The notes under the pieces: generated by a model
What the model was told of the DNA's origin: nothing
What the model saw: the letters and a program-made list of their open reading frames with translations, nothing else
Databases searched by the model: none
Shown: piece after piece, positions 1 through 9,800 of the stretch
Layout of the letters: the number at the start of each line of letters is the position of its first letter
How positions within the stretch are numbered: the first letter of the stretch is position 1
DNA from: JAJZEO01 sp964477345
GTDB taxonomy: Bacteria > Chlamydiota > Chlamydiia > Chlamydiales > 2-12-FULL-49-11
Assembly: GCA_964477345.1 (NCBI GenBank)
Contig: CAYZDL010000004.1
Span: 1-64,000 of the forward strand
Reading direction: 5' to 3'
Length of the DNA: 64,000 nt
Program-made: the position numbers and the translations under genes

Positions 1-404
1 ACCTTAGCGTTGTTTATTTCAGCTATAGATCCAACTCCTACGTGGCCAGTCCCTTCCACGAGCATGCAATCACATCTTTTTTCTTGGGACTCAAAAGCTT
101 TAACGATTTTTTCTTCTAATTGGGATGTCGAGATTTTCCCATCGAGATAATCCTTCGTGAAGCCGCTTTTAAAAATAATTGGGCTCATTTCTTCATATTT
201 TCCTTCCAGATGGAAACATTCTTTAAAGAGGATCACATCTTTATCAACAGCCAGGGCGTCATTAATTGTAACATGCTCTTGTCCAACAGGTTTAATGAAT
301 CCGATCTTTTTATAATAGTGTTTAAGACCAGAGATAATGCCCAGACAAGCGGTTGTTTTCCCTTCATGTTGGTTGGTGGCAGCTATAAAAATGGCAGGCT
401 TCAT
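1..404 (-). CDS. BioD-like P-loop ATPase domain protein, N-terminal part
   Basis: The open frame runs from an ATG at 404 through the left edge without a stop, giving 134 residues. It starts MKPAIFIAATNQHEGKTT; the GKTT at about residues 15-18 is a Walker A of the dethiobiotin-synthetase/cobyrinate-synthase type, and VEGTGHVGVGS near the cut resembles the second conserved block of that family (usually VEGxGG). Such domains occur alone in BioD and at the N-terminus of phosphotransacetylase- or DRTGG-containing proteins. The substrate cannot be told from this fragment. It is transcribed away from the lipoprotein genes to its right. Domain type is fairly sure; function is unknown. Confidence 0.75.
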   Translation of the reverse strand, partial: MKPAIFIAATNQHEGKTTACLGIISGLKHYYKKIGFIKPVGQEHVTINDALAVDKDVILFKECFHLEGKYEEMSPIIFKSGFTKDYLDGKISTSQLEEKIVKAFESQEKRCDCMLVEGTGHVGVGSIAEINNAK

Positions 405-529
405 AATTATATTTATATATACAATTGCAAAAAAAAGCCATAAACGTATTGTTAACAATTGGATTCAGAGGAAAGATCTGAACTTATCCCCTTTGAATTT
501 CATAAACTACTAAACATAAAGGAGGCCTT

Positions 530-694
530 ATGAAGAAGTGGATTATGTCGGCTTTGCTCGCAGGTTTCGTTGTCTCCTTGGTATCATGTAGCAATGATTG
601 CCAAGAGAACGGAAACAGAGGTTGCAAGCGTTGCTCACCAAGTAAACGTTGCACTTCTCTAGTAACTGAAAAAGTCGCTGAGAAAAAAGCGTAG
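530..694 (+). CDS. small cysteine-rich lipoprotein, 54 aa
   Basis: A 54-codon frame with a strong Shine-Dalgarno (AAGGAGG, about 4 nt before the ATG) and a clear lipoprotein signal: MKKW, hydrophobic core, then lipobox LVSC at about residues 17-20. The mature peptide is only about 35 residues, basic, and has five cysteines counting the lipidated one. A terminator follows at once, so it is a monocistronic unit. It recalls in outline the small cysteine-rich lipoprotein OmcA of Chlamydiaceae (signal peptide, lipobox, Cys-rich short body), but I see no convincing alignment and do not claim homology. The N-terminus is very similar to the next small gene at 1025. Probable location: inner leaflet of the outer membrane. 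Confidence 0.75.
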   Translation: MKKWIMSALLAGFVVSLVSCSNDCQENGNRGCKRCSPSKRCTSLVTEKVAEKKA

Positions 695-698
695 CATT

Positions 699-735
699 AA
701 GCCTTAGCGGGATAAAAAACCTCTAAGGCTTTTTT
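699..735 (+). terminator. rho-independent terminator of the 54-aa lipoprotein gene
   Basis: Nine-base perfect stem AAGCCTTAG (699-707) / CTAAGGCTT (723-731) closing a loop of about 15 bases, followed by a T-rich tail. It begins five bases after the stop codon. Confidence 0.8.
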
Positions 736-1024
736 ATTTCTTTAGAAATCCCACGTTAAGTATTAATAGTCAGACGGATAAAAAATAAATCAATTTGACT
801 TGCTTTAAATAGCTCCAATGCCATGAATGATAAATAGAATACGGTAGAAGGTTCTCCATTTTGGGGGCCTCGAATCGTGGAATTTTAGGGCATGTGGTTT
901 TGTCATTGTGCCATGTATGTAATCGTAAGATTTACGCATACCAATTTATTGGTGTGTTAAAATCAAAGATTACAGGCCATGTGCCCTTACTTTTTTCAAA
1001 AAAGAAAAAATAGAGGAGATAAGT

Positions 1025-1195
1025 ATGAAAAAGTGGCTCACTATGGGAGTATTAGCAGTCTTTTTGATGGGCTTGGTTGCTTGTGAAAAAGAAGATATGA
1101 GCAATAAGCGACGTGGAAGCAAAAAGGGCTCAAAGAGCATGGCTCAATCCGAGCAGATTATCGAGCTTGAGATCGAAGCTGTTTCTGGAAAGTAA
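1025..1195 (+). CDS. small lipoprotein, 56 aa
   Basis: A 56-codon frame starting MKKWLTMG, with hydrophobic core and lipobox LVAC at about residues 17-20. The mature part is basic and Ser/Lys-rich (RRGSKKGSKS) and ends in an acidic, amphipathic stretch (QIIELEIEAVSG). A purine-rich GAGGAGA lies about 7 nt upstream of the ATG. The signal peptide resembles that of the 54-aa lipoprotein (MKKW start, same lipobox position), but only the lipidated Cys is present here. It has its own terminator. The roughly 290 bases between the two genes show no further ORF or RNA I recognise. Function unknown. Confidence 0.7.
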   Translation: MKKWLTMGVLAVFLMGLVACEKEDMSNKRRGSKKGSKSMAQSEQIIELEIEAVSGK

Positions 1196-1200
1196 ATGAA

Positions 1201-1236
1201 AGCCTATCTCGTAGAGAGATAGGCTCGATTTTTTTA
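1201..1236 (+). terminator. terminator between the 56-aa lipoprotein gene and the convergent 1416-aa gene
   Basis: Perfect ten-base stem AGCCTATCTC (1201-1210) / GAGATAGGCT (1216-1225) with a 5-base loop and a run of seven T on the plus strand. It lies exactly between two convergent stop codons. The minus-strand side has only an interrupted T tract, so it may work weakly for the large gene too. Confidence 0.85.
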
Positions 1237-4200
1237 TCTTCTTGAAATGGCGGGTAAAAAACCTAGTCTAAGAGCCATGAAGGTTGCGATGTGCTGATTC
1301 GCGATCATTTTAGCATGAATACCCATTAATCGTTTTGCCATTTCGCTGTTAGCTGTTTGAAGTAGTTGTCTTAGAAGAGGAACAGTCATAAAGTCTGCAT
1401 CGATTGTCTGGTGAATCGCCGCAGGTGGGGTCATTTTTTCTACGCCGGTTTTTAGTTGAGTTAATCTTTCTTCGAGTCTTCGTAATGATGATTGTCTAAA
1501 TTGAACCAATTGTGCTGGATTTAAACGTTCTCTAACTGCGGTTAATTCTCCAAATTCTGCCAGAGTTCTTCTTGCTCTTGTTTCAGTGACATGAACGCCT
1601 AATTCTAGATGATCTAGTAAACTATTTTCTCGATCTATTGCAATCCACTCTAAGATACGTTCAACGATATCAACTTGAGCTCTTTTATTACCAATCGATA
1701 CTGTACCTTCAAGGATTCTTAAAGCAGTTTCAATTTTTACGACAATTTCATGATCTTTGCTAGAAGCTCTTTGATGATCAGGAAAGGCTTGTTTCAAACG
1801 AACGGTAAAATCGACGAGATAAGTAGGTGATTTTAGGGTTCCATCGGCTTGAAAAGCTTCTCTGAGCGATATGTGTTCACAAGGTCCATCCAATTCCTTT
1901 AACGCCTCCCTTACAAATTGGATCATTTTAGCATGGAGAGCTATTTTATCTTTTAGATCACTTAAAAAGGCAAGTTGCAATTTTGCCCCTTCGATGAGAG
2001 TCCCCATTTCGGAAGAAAGACTTGATATATCAACGGTTCTTTCAATCTCTTTAATAATTGCTCGGGCTTCAGCAATCTGGGTAGTACAATCCCTGATATG
2101 GGCATCATTGATGCCGCTTAGTTTTTTGTCAAACTGGTCGGCGGAAATTTCCCTGATGAGGGCATCTAGGTGTTCTTGGATTTGAAGGAAATTCGTACTT
2201 GTCCGTTGCAGAGATTCATATGACTCAGGATGGTCTTCTAAGAAAAGCTTTCGTAAGATCTCTTCGTGAAGCCTCATGTAGTCATTTTGGAATTCTTCAA
2301 GGGCAGAAATCATCAATTTAAGGTCGCGTTTATGGACGTTTAATGAGGCTGTTTTGGTCGATTGATCGTTTTCTAGATAGATCAACTCCCTTTGAAGATT
2401 TTTCCAGATTTTAAACAACTCGCCTCGGATTTCGAGCACTTTTGTTGCTTCCACGTTTGGATCGTTACTTTGGCAATAGGCTTGCAGAGTTTGTCTCCAA
2501 GAGGAAATTCGATCGGTTAATTTAAGCTCATCTTTTTCATTTTCCCCATCTTCCTCGGGGGGTATGTTCAAAAATATCGATTTAAGTCGATTTACATGAG
2601 TTGTAAGGGCAAGATCACACTCAGGATCTTTTGCTGAAAGGGTTTGTTGAACAATATGAGTGCTAAGAGCCACTAATTGCTTCATCTTATCATAGATTTG
2701 ATCTCTTAGTTCATCGTCGTCTTTTAAATCTACTTGAGAACCACTTGCTTTAAGCGAATCTGAGACTGTTCGTAAAACAAGATTCCCTATATGAAGAACC
2801 CTTCTTGGCTCTAAAAGTGTTTGAAGAGCACCAATAGCAACATCGGAACAGGCATTTAGTCCCCGTACTTTTGCGTGGTCTTGCATAAACTGTTTGAACT
2901 CTCCGAAGACAGGGAGAGGTGCTCTTTCATCAGCACCCGTTTCCATACGTTCTATTGCTTCAACAGCATCAAAGATGGAGCCTAGGGCTGTTGATAATTT
3001 TCTTCTTTGTTCGGGAGTCGAAGCGAATTTTTTGAAGTCGACATCTGAAGGGTTTACATGTTCTCCTGCATCGTTTGTAAAGAGAGCTTCCATCACTGTT
3101 TCAAGAAGTCCAAGCATCGTTTTATCAATAATCGGTGTAATTTCGGTTCGCTGAGATCTGTTTTCGGTGAGAGCTGCATTTGTTGCGGTGACCGCCTTTT
3201 CTACAACGCCGATATAAACGAGGAATTTTTTAAGACTTGTTACGATAATCCAATTTCCTACAAATTGGAGCGGTCTTGCAGCGAATTGAGTGACTATCCA
3301 AAGAGGGGCGCGGACAATATAAGAGGCAATAGTCAGTGCAGTACGTACAAAAGATAAATCAATGTCTCCGATCATGCTTACGATACTGTTATCGACACGG
3401 TTTAGAGCTTCAACGATTTTAAGGGGTTGTTTTAAGACATTATCGACCATCTGGTAGGTAAATTGACTATAGACTTCTTTTACCGATCTGCCATCAAAAG
3501 AAGAAGGATCTTCAAGTAATCCTCTTGAAAATATGGAGGTCTCTCCCTCGGGTAATTCTCTAAGTTCTTTTTTACCTGCAACAGTTGCAATTTTCTTTGA
3601 GGCTGCTTTTAATCGATCTAAAGTCTGTTCTGTCCCTGTTCCTCTACCAAGATGCATATTTTCTAGCCATCCAGCGACAGAGTCGTTGATTCCTTGAATG
3701 AAAAATCCTATTCCTAGGCCAATTACCCAACTTATAAGGGGGAGTAAGAATTTGATGATTAAACGTTTTACGATCCAAACATCCCCTGCATTGTCAATCA
3801 ATTGATGGATTAGCTGTTCTTGAAAATTTTCTTGAATTTTTGCTGCTGAAAGGGAACTGCCATCAACTTCTGTCTTCGAAATCGGTAAATAGATTTCGTT
3901 AAATTTTTCTCGAGAAGAAAAATCTCCTCCTAATAGGATGAGAATTGTTTGATAGAGCGAAAATAGGTGGCCTAACTCACCCGTTTCTTGAATCATGGAG
4001 TGAAATTTTGTCTCCTCTTCCTCTTTCGTTAATATTTCAGAGTGGGTAAGTGTCTGCACTTTAGTAGAAGCTTTACTTACGCGATGAACGAGCGATTCGT
4101 TCGCTCCTGTCTCTTGGCGATCGGGTTCCCCGAGCAAACTGCCCAAATCAATTTCAGCAAAATTGAGAATGAGAAGGGGGTGTTTATTCATTAATTCGCC

Positions 4201-5484
4201 TATTCTCCGGAAAGTCTCTTGAACGATTGTTTTCTCGGGCTTTTCAATTGAGAGTAGTTGGCGTAATTGATTAACAGCTCCTCCAATGTCAGCAAGGGTC
4301 GCTGAGTGATCTCGTTGTTGAATTCTAGGAGCTTGATTAGAAGGTGGTAATTTGCCCATTTCTTGCTCTAAGTGTACAAAATAGGTAAGTAAAAAACGTC
4401 CCCACAGTTCATACAAGCCATCACTTTCTCCTCGATTGAGACAACCTGAGAAGATATCGATGAGACGACCCACTGAAAGAGGTCGATCCATCACGTTTTT
4501 TATTCTTAGGGTTGTAGTAAGGCCCCCAGTAGTGCAAGCAGTTCTTTTATCGTGGATAACAACTTTTCGTAGTTCAACCGTAGGTTTGTCTAAATCGTCA
4601 TGGCTGATGCACCCTTTTGATTGCCATCCAAGAGTTCTAAAAAGCAATTCACTCGCTTTTCTTGCCGTTGCACTGACAATGGTATCGCTAAGAGTCCCTA
4701 TTAGGCTAACAGCGATTCCTTCGCAATTTTCTTTTACTGATCTCAACACATCCAGAATTCCGTCTCCATTAGGTGATGCACTGGGGATTTGTAGTCTTGT
4801 GCGAGCTGGGACTGCTTGATGCGCAAAGGCGGCATCTATTTGAGCCCTTTGCTCCATTTCAAGTGTAGGATAGCTTTCATCGGTTAATTCAAGTGTATGG
4901 TCCGCTTCAGAGAAGTGTTCATAATGAGTTTCTTTGGCTACGGTTCTCATGAGCCAAAATCGAAGATTTTTCAAATCTTCTCGTGTCGCCTCTTTTTTTC
5001 CTTCCAAGATCTCTCTATAAAGACTTAAGTTTTCTTGGAAAGTTAATAGGAGTGTTCGAAGTCTTGGAAGTGCGCCTCCGTTGATTTGTTTGACCCCACC
5101 TGGAGCTGCACGCAATTCTGCTGCAGGAGTAGACATCCTTCTAAGTCGTTCAATAACCTGTGCTTCACTGCCATTCAATAGGCTCGTTAAAGAAGCATCT
5201 AGCTCATGAATGGTCCATAGTGTTGACTCTCTGTTATTGGCCAATTGTAATTGTTTGTACAGTTCAGTGAAAAGAGTGACAAAATCAATAAGTTCATCAG
5301 AAGCGCTCGTAAGAGCACGATGCGATGCAGCTAAAAACTGAGGTATAGCAGCCGTTATTCCATCTATTAATCCGTTGGCTATTTTAGTACCCTGATTTTC
5401 GATAATTCCTCCGAAAATTCCTCGAGATGATGCGGGAGGAGCTTGTGCTACTGATCTTTCTCTAAATATCTGACAGCCTTCCAT
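1234..5484 (-). CDS. very large protein of unknown function, 1416 aa, membrane-associated
   Basis: Single open frame of 1416 codons. I do not recognise a family. The sequence is mostly helical and charged, with repeated E/K/L-rich stretches suggesting extended helices or coiled coil, and conspicuous hydrophobic segments near residues 570-600 (LLPLISWVIGLGIGFF) and 715-760 (ASYIVRAPLWIVTQFAARPL and a following hydrophobic run). There is no signal peptide: the N-terminus MEGCQIFRERSVAQAPPASS is polar with a Pro/Ala/Ser segment, a composition also seen in type III secreted proteins, which is suggestive only. It stands alone, convergent with the small lipoprotein and divergent from the MOMP-like gene. 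It could be a secreted host-interaction protein or a large membrane-associated scaffold. Confidence 0.7.
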   Translation of the reverse strand: MEGCQIFRERSVAQAPPASSRGIFGGIIENQGTKIANGLIDGITAAIPQFLAASHRALTSASDELIDFVTLFTELYKQLQLANNRESTLWTIHELDASLTSLLNGSEAQVIERLRRMSTPAAELRAAPGGVKQINGGALPRLRTLLLTFQENLSLYREILEGKKEATREDLKNLRFWLMRTVAKETHYEHFSEADHTLELTDESYPTLEMEQRAQIDAAFAHQAVPARTRLQIPSASPNGDGILDVLRSVKENCEGIAVSLIGTLSDTIVSATARKASELLFRTLGWQSKGCISHDDLDKPTVELRKVVIHDKRTACTTGGLTTTLRIKNVMDRPLSVGRLIDIFSGCLNRGESDGLYELWGRFLLTYFVHLEQEMGKLPPSNQAPRIQQRDHSATLADIGGAVNQLRQLLSIEKPEKTIVQETFRRIGELMNKHPLLILNFAEIDLGSLLGEPDRQETGANESLVHRVSKASTKVQTLTHSEILTKEEEETKFHSMIQETGELGHLFSLYQTILILLGGDFSSREKFNEIYLPISKTEVDGSSLSAAKIQENFQEQLIHQLIDNAGDVWIVKRLIIKFLLPLISWVIGLGIGFFIQGINDSVAGWLENMHLGRGTGTEQTLDRLKAASKKIATVAGKKELRELPEGETSIFSRGLLEDPSSFDGRSVKEVYSQFTYQMVDNVLKQPLKIVEALNRVDNSIVSMIGDIDLSFVRTALTIASYIVRAPLWIVTQFAARPLQFVGNWIIVTSLKKFLVYIGVVEKAVTATNAALTENRSQRTEITPIIDKTMLGLLETVMEALFTNDAGEHVNPSDVDFKKFASTPEQRRKLSTALGSIFDAVEAIERMETGADERAPLPVFGEFKQFMQDHAKVRGLNACSDVAIGALQTLLEPRRVLHIGNLVLRTVSDSLKASGSQVDLKDDDELRDQIYDKMKQLVALSTHIVQQTLSAKDPECDLALTTHVNRLKSIFLNIPPEEDGENEKDELKLTDRISSWRQTLQAYCQSNDPNVEATKVLEIRGELFKIWKNLQRELIYLENDQSTKTASLNVHKRDLKLMISALEEFQNDYMRLHEEILRKLFLEDHPESYESLQRTSTNFLQIQEHLDALIREISADQFDKKLSGINDAHIRDCTTQIAEARAIIKEIERTVDISSLSSEMGTLIEGAKLQLAFLSDLKDKIALHAKMIQFVREALKELDGPCEHISLREAFQADGTLKSPTYLVDFTVRLKQAFPDHQRASSKDHEIVVKIETALRILEGTVSIGNKRAQVDIVERILEWIAIDRENSLLDHLELGVHVTETRARRTLAEFGELTAVRERLNPAQLVQFRQSSLRRLEERLTQLKTGVEKMTPPAAIHQTIDADFMTVPLLRQLLQTANSEMAKRLMGIHAKMIANQHIATFMALRLGFLPAISRR

Positions 5485-5700
5485 GAAGAATCCTATAAAA
5501 TTATTATTTTAAAACTAGGGAATAAATTTCGAGTTTATCCCTTAATTCACTGATATTAATGTGGTATATTATAAAGAATTCTTAGAATAAAGGCAAATAT
5601 TGAAGGGGTTTCTTTACAAAGGATGAACTTTATCTTTGCTGTTATGTATATAATCAATTTGAAAGTAGACGAAATGTCAAAAATAATTTAGGCTGAGAGG

Positions 5701-6687
5701 ATGTCTAAGGAGATTTACAGATCCCTATTGATTGCGGCAATCGTTGGTGCGCCTCTTCTTCTACAGAGTTGGGAAGAACCGAGAACCAGAGAGCGAACAG
5801 CATTTGTCATAGAGGTGGGCCCCGGGGTATTATTTAAAGGGCCAAAAAGTAAATTGAGTGCCCTCTATCAGGTCGATAGCCAGGGGAATTTGACCGATCC
5901 ATTTGGAAATACGCGGAGTGTCGATTGGCAGACGGGAGTGGGGATTAGAGCGTCGGCTGAGGTGATCTCTCATAACAAAGAGGGGGCTGAGTTTCTCTAT
6001 ACAGGGCTCTATAATTGGACCCCTTATCAAGCAGCATCAAATTCAACAACGGGTGTAGGGGTTTTAACTTCTCCTTATACGACGACTGATTGGGAGGGGG
6101 CTGAGAAGATTACTTGGTCGACAGCGACGAGCTACAATTCGTACGAACTAATTATGTGGTTTTATGTGACCCCTCGTTTTGAAAATTTCTTTTCGTTTGC
6201 AGTCAATTTTGGGGGGCGATTTATCAACATTGTCGACACCGACCTTTTTTATAGTTTTTACACTCAGACATCGACACCAAGTGAGTTGAGTGCCCAGACA
6301 AACAATTGGTTAAGGGGTGGTGAAGTGGGGTTTGAAATTAATGTTCGACCACTTTCTTACTTTAATTGGGGAGTTATATTGAAAGGAGCGGGCTTTGCGG
6401 ATTCGATCAATAGGAGTATTTACCTTACCGATTTGGATAATACGACTGTTGTAGCCGATACAAACAGTTACAGTGAGACTGCCGCATCAGGTCTTGGTGA
6501 GGCTTTGCCCTACATTGGGATTCAAAATCGTTACTTCACTATGAAGCTTCTTGGCGACTTCGTCTACATTGGAAACATATCGACGACGGCCAAAAGCTTT
6601 AATAAAATCCGTAAAGTCACCGATATCAAGTTTACAAACAAATTTCTCTTACAGGGGGTTTTTGTTGATATCGGGTGTGTTTTCTAG
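5701..6687 (+). CDS. MOMP-like outer-membrane beta-barrel protein, 328 aa
   Basis: The N-terminus is a plausible signal peptide (SLLIAAIVGAPLLLQS), after which the chain is rich in alternating polar/aromatic residues typical of transmembrane beta strands (LYTGLYNWTPY, YELIMWFYVTPRFENF). It ends VFVDIGCVF, with the C-terminal phenylalanine recognised by the Bam machinery. Length and layout fit the pore-forming MOMP-like proteins that are multiplied in environmental chlamydiae (Lpg1974-type family); I cannot confirm the exact family. A purine-rich GAGAGG directly precedes the ATG. A weak -10-like TATAAT at 5649-5654 lies about 47 bp upstream without a good -35. It stands alone, followed by the convergent SRP RNA gene. 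Confidence 0.65.
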   Translation: MSKEIYRSLLIAAIVGAPLLLQSWEEPRTRERTAFVIEVGPGVLFKGPKSKLSALYQVDSQGNLTDPFGNTRSVDWQTGVGIRASAEVISHNKEGAEFLYTGLYNWTPYQAASNSTTGVGVLTSPYTTTDWEGAEKITWSTATSYNSYELIMWFYVTPRFENFFSFAVNFGGRFINIVDTDLFYSFYTQTSTPSELSAQTNNWLRGGEVGFEINVRPLSYFNWGVILKGAGFADSINRSIYLTDLDNTTVVADTNSYSETAASGLGEALPYIGIQNRYFTMKLLGDFVYIGNISTTAKSFNKIRKVTDIKFTNKFLLQGVFVDIGCVF

Positions 6688-6709
6688 GAAGATCAAATTT
6701 AGAAAAAAG

Positions 6710-6807
6710 TGCTGGAGACGTAAGAGGGCAGGAAATAGGACTCTTATGGCTGCTACCTTCCAGTCCTGACCAGGTTCGAGAAATTTCCCTCCCTAAGGTC
6801 CCCAGCA
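6710..6807 (-). ncRNA. ffs: signal recognition particle RNA (4.5S type)
   Basis: Read on the minus strand, the core contains GGTCAGGACTGGAAGG followed by TAGCAGCC. These match the conserved domain IV hairpin of bacterial 4.5S RNA (GGTCAGGTCCGGAAGG then AAGCAGCC in E. coli), with the GGAA tetraloop and the asymmetric AGCAG side. The ends pair as TGCTGGGGAC / GTCTCCAGCA, giving the expected closed rod of about 98 nt. A CTTTTTTC tract follows the 3' end and would terminate transcription. It is too short and non-coding to appear as an ORF. It lies just downstream of uvrA on the same strand, with 19 bases between the uvrA stop and the RNA. It pairs with Ffh to form the SRP. Confidence 0.93.
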
Positions 6808-6826
6808 AGTCCTGATTTTACGATGG

Positions 6827-9800
6827 CTACGATTTTAGCGCTACGTTTAAATGTTTTTTTAAATAGGTCCCTGTTAAAGAGTCTTTGAGGTGGGCGATTT
6901 CTTCAGGTCTTCCTGTCGCTATGATTTTGCCCCCGTTGACCCCAGCTCCTGGGCCAAGATCGATGATGTAATCGGCATTCGCAATGAGATCAAGATTGTG
7001 CTCGATGATCACGAGGGTGTTTCCTTTATCGACGAGGGAATGGAAGATAGGAATCAACTTGTTAATGTCATCCATATGAAGTCCTGTAGTCGGTTCGTCA
7101 AAAACATAGAGGGCGTGTTCTTTCTTTGGTCTAGCAAGCTCTGATGATAATTTGAGACGTCCTGATTCCCCACCGGAAAGGGTTGCTGTTTCTTGTCCAA
7201 GGGTTACATAGTCAAGGCCGACAGCGATGAGGCGGTCCAATATCCTTTCGATTTTGGGAATGGGGGGAAGAAAGGCTTTAGCCGATCTGATCGTGAGTTG
7301 GAGAATCTTTCCGAGAGATTTTCCACGGTAGGTGATAGCAGAGCTTACGGGACCGAGTTTTTCTCCTTTACAGGCATCGCAAACGACATCGGTCTTACCA
7401 AGGAATTCAAGATCGATGAGAATTTTACCTAGGCCACGACATTTTTTACACATTCCTGCTGTGTGGTTGTAACTAAAGTTTTTTGGTAAGAGGCCTTTAA
7501 TTTTTGCTTCTGGAAGTGAGGCAAAGAAGTATCTGAGGGGAGTCAGTAGGTCTGAATAAGTCGAGATATCTGAGCGCATCGTTCGTCCCATAGGGCTTTG
7601 ATCGATTGAGATTACTTGATCAAATTTCTTGGCTCCTCGGAAGTTCATCTGATTGTATTCAAATGTATCGGCAGGTTTGTGCTTTTGAACATTGTCTTCT
7701 AGGCCAGGTAGAAGGGCGTCAAACATGAGAGATGATTTCCCTGATCCGGAGATTCCTGTGATGACAGTCAGTGCTTGGATTGGAATTTCTACTGTAACGT
7801 CCTTGAGATTGTGAATTGTGATGTTTTCGACAATTAGACGTTCATCGGTAGAACGAAGTTTTTTGGGCATTTGTATCGATTTGGTTCCTGATAGATAGGC
7901 GCCGGTGAGGGAGTTGGGGTTATTTTTAATCTCTTCAAGAGTTCCTTGAGCGGTGATTTCGCCGCCGTGAATCCCGCTTCCAGGGCCAAAATCGTAAATT
8001 TGATCGGCATGTTCAATCGTGAGGGGATCGTGTTCAACAAGGATAAGGGTATTGCCGAGTTGTTTGAGTTTGTCAAGTGCCCGATTTAGGAGGGCGTTGT
8101 TGTGGGGATGTAAACCGATCGTCGGTTCATCAAGAACAAACAAAACTCCCCGCAAGTAGGAACCTAGTTGCGTAGCAAGATGGGTTCTCTGCACTTCTCC
8201 TCCCGATAGAGTACGGGCCATTCGATCAAGTGATAGGTATTCAAGCCCAATCTCACAGAGAAAGGAGAGTTTATTGATCAATATTGTCATCGCATCGACG
8301 AGCATGGGCGGCGTATCGAGTCCTTTAAAGAATTCAAGGGCATTTTCAATCGATAATGAACATGCAGAAGGGAGTGATGTTTTATTGATCAGGACATTTC
8401 TTGCGAGTGGATTGAGCCGAGATCCTTCGCAAGAGGGGCATTTTGATTGAGACATGAAGGGTAGAATCTCGTCACGGATATGGGGTCTTGTCATTTTGGT
8501 AAGGCGGGTGAAGAGGGGATGGAGCCCTACCCAACGTACATGGAGATCTCCAATGAGAAGAACCTCTTCGCTCCCTTCAAAAACGAAATGAATTTGGGAT
8601 TTTGTCAATGATTTTATTGGAGAATCGATCGGAATTTGTTTTTCTTTGAAGAGGGCAATCAGAAAAGGGAGATTATCTTGTGTCAGTAGGTGTTTAGAGA
8701 GGCGGTAGAAAAGATCTGCAAGGCTATACTTCAAAATAGTCCGATCACCACTGAGTTGCGCTCCATAACGAAAACCAAGCCCTAAACAATCTTGACACAT
8801 CCCTTGTGCGTGATTGAATGAAAAAGTTTGATGAGTGATCGCAGGATACGATTTTCCTGTGCTTTCAACGGCAAAATCTAAATTATAAAAATGGTCTTTT
8901 TCTCCATCATCGACGATGACTTTTCTCCCTGCAATCATCGAGGCGTGTTCAATTGCTTCTAGGAGACGCCCTTCTCCCCCTTTTTTGGTGACGATTCTAT
9001 CGATGACAAGTTCTATTTGCTGATTGAGGTTGTGGTCAAAGGGAATTTCTTCATCGAGGCGATAGAGGATTTTATTGAGTCGTAAACGGACATACCCCTG
9101 TTTTTGTAAGCGAGAAATGAGTGTGGAAAAAGGTTCCGGTCGTTTGACTTCAAGGGGAGCTAAGATTTGAAGTTTGGCGTTTTCAGGAGTTGAAGCGAGT
9201 TTTTTCATCACGTATTCTGCTGTAATGGCTCGAATTTCTTCACCAGTTTCGGGGCAATAGGGTGTTCCCATGCGCGCGTAAATGACGCGGAGATAGTCGT
9301 AGATCTCCGTCATGGTCCCGAGTGTTGAGCGTGGATTTCCTGCATGTTTTTTTTGTTCGACCGCGATGGCAGGTGAGAGGCCATCGATCTTTTCTACATT
9401 TGGTTTTTGCGAGGTTCCGAGCATTTTTCGCGCATAGCTTGAGAGAGATTCGATGTAGCGGGCCCTTCCTTCAGCAAAGATCGTTTCAAAGGCAAGAGAG
9501 CTTTTGCCAGATCCGGATGGACCGGTAAAGACGGAGATTTTTCCCCGGGGTATTTCAAGGGATAAATTTTTCAGATTGTTTTGTCTCGCTCCTGTGACAG
9601 TGATTTTGTCGATAGGAGGGAATTGCCTTTCGATCGGTTTTGGTTTTGTAGGGGCGTGGGATTTTTTACTTAGGGCTTCATGAATAAACGGGGCTGTTGG
9701 AGATTTTGTTTTCGCCACTTGTTCAGGGGTTCCTGTCGCCAGTATCATCCCTCCGTGCTTACCTCCTCCAGGCCCTAAATCGATCACCCAATCGGCTGTT

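Noticed and set aside
120..443. A 107-aa plus-strand ORF at the left end
   Set aside because: It is antisense to the BioD-like ATPase, whose Walker A motif on the other strand is convincing.
695..1024. Possible hidden gene or RNA in the longest gene-free stretch
   Set aside because: Apart from the terminator at its left end I found no start with an SD, no tRNA-like fold and no promoter with both boxes.
6551..6769. A 72-aa ORF in the end of the MOMP-like gene running into the SRP RNA
   Set aside because: Overlaps the real coding frame and a non-coding RNA, and has no ribosome-binding site.
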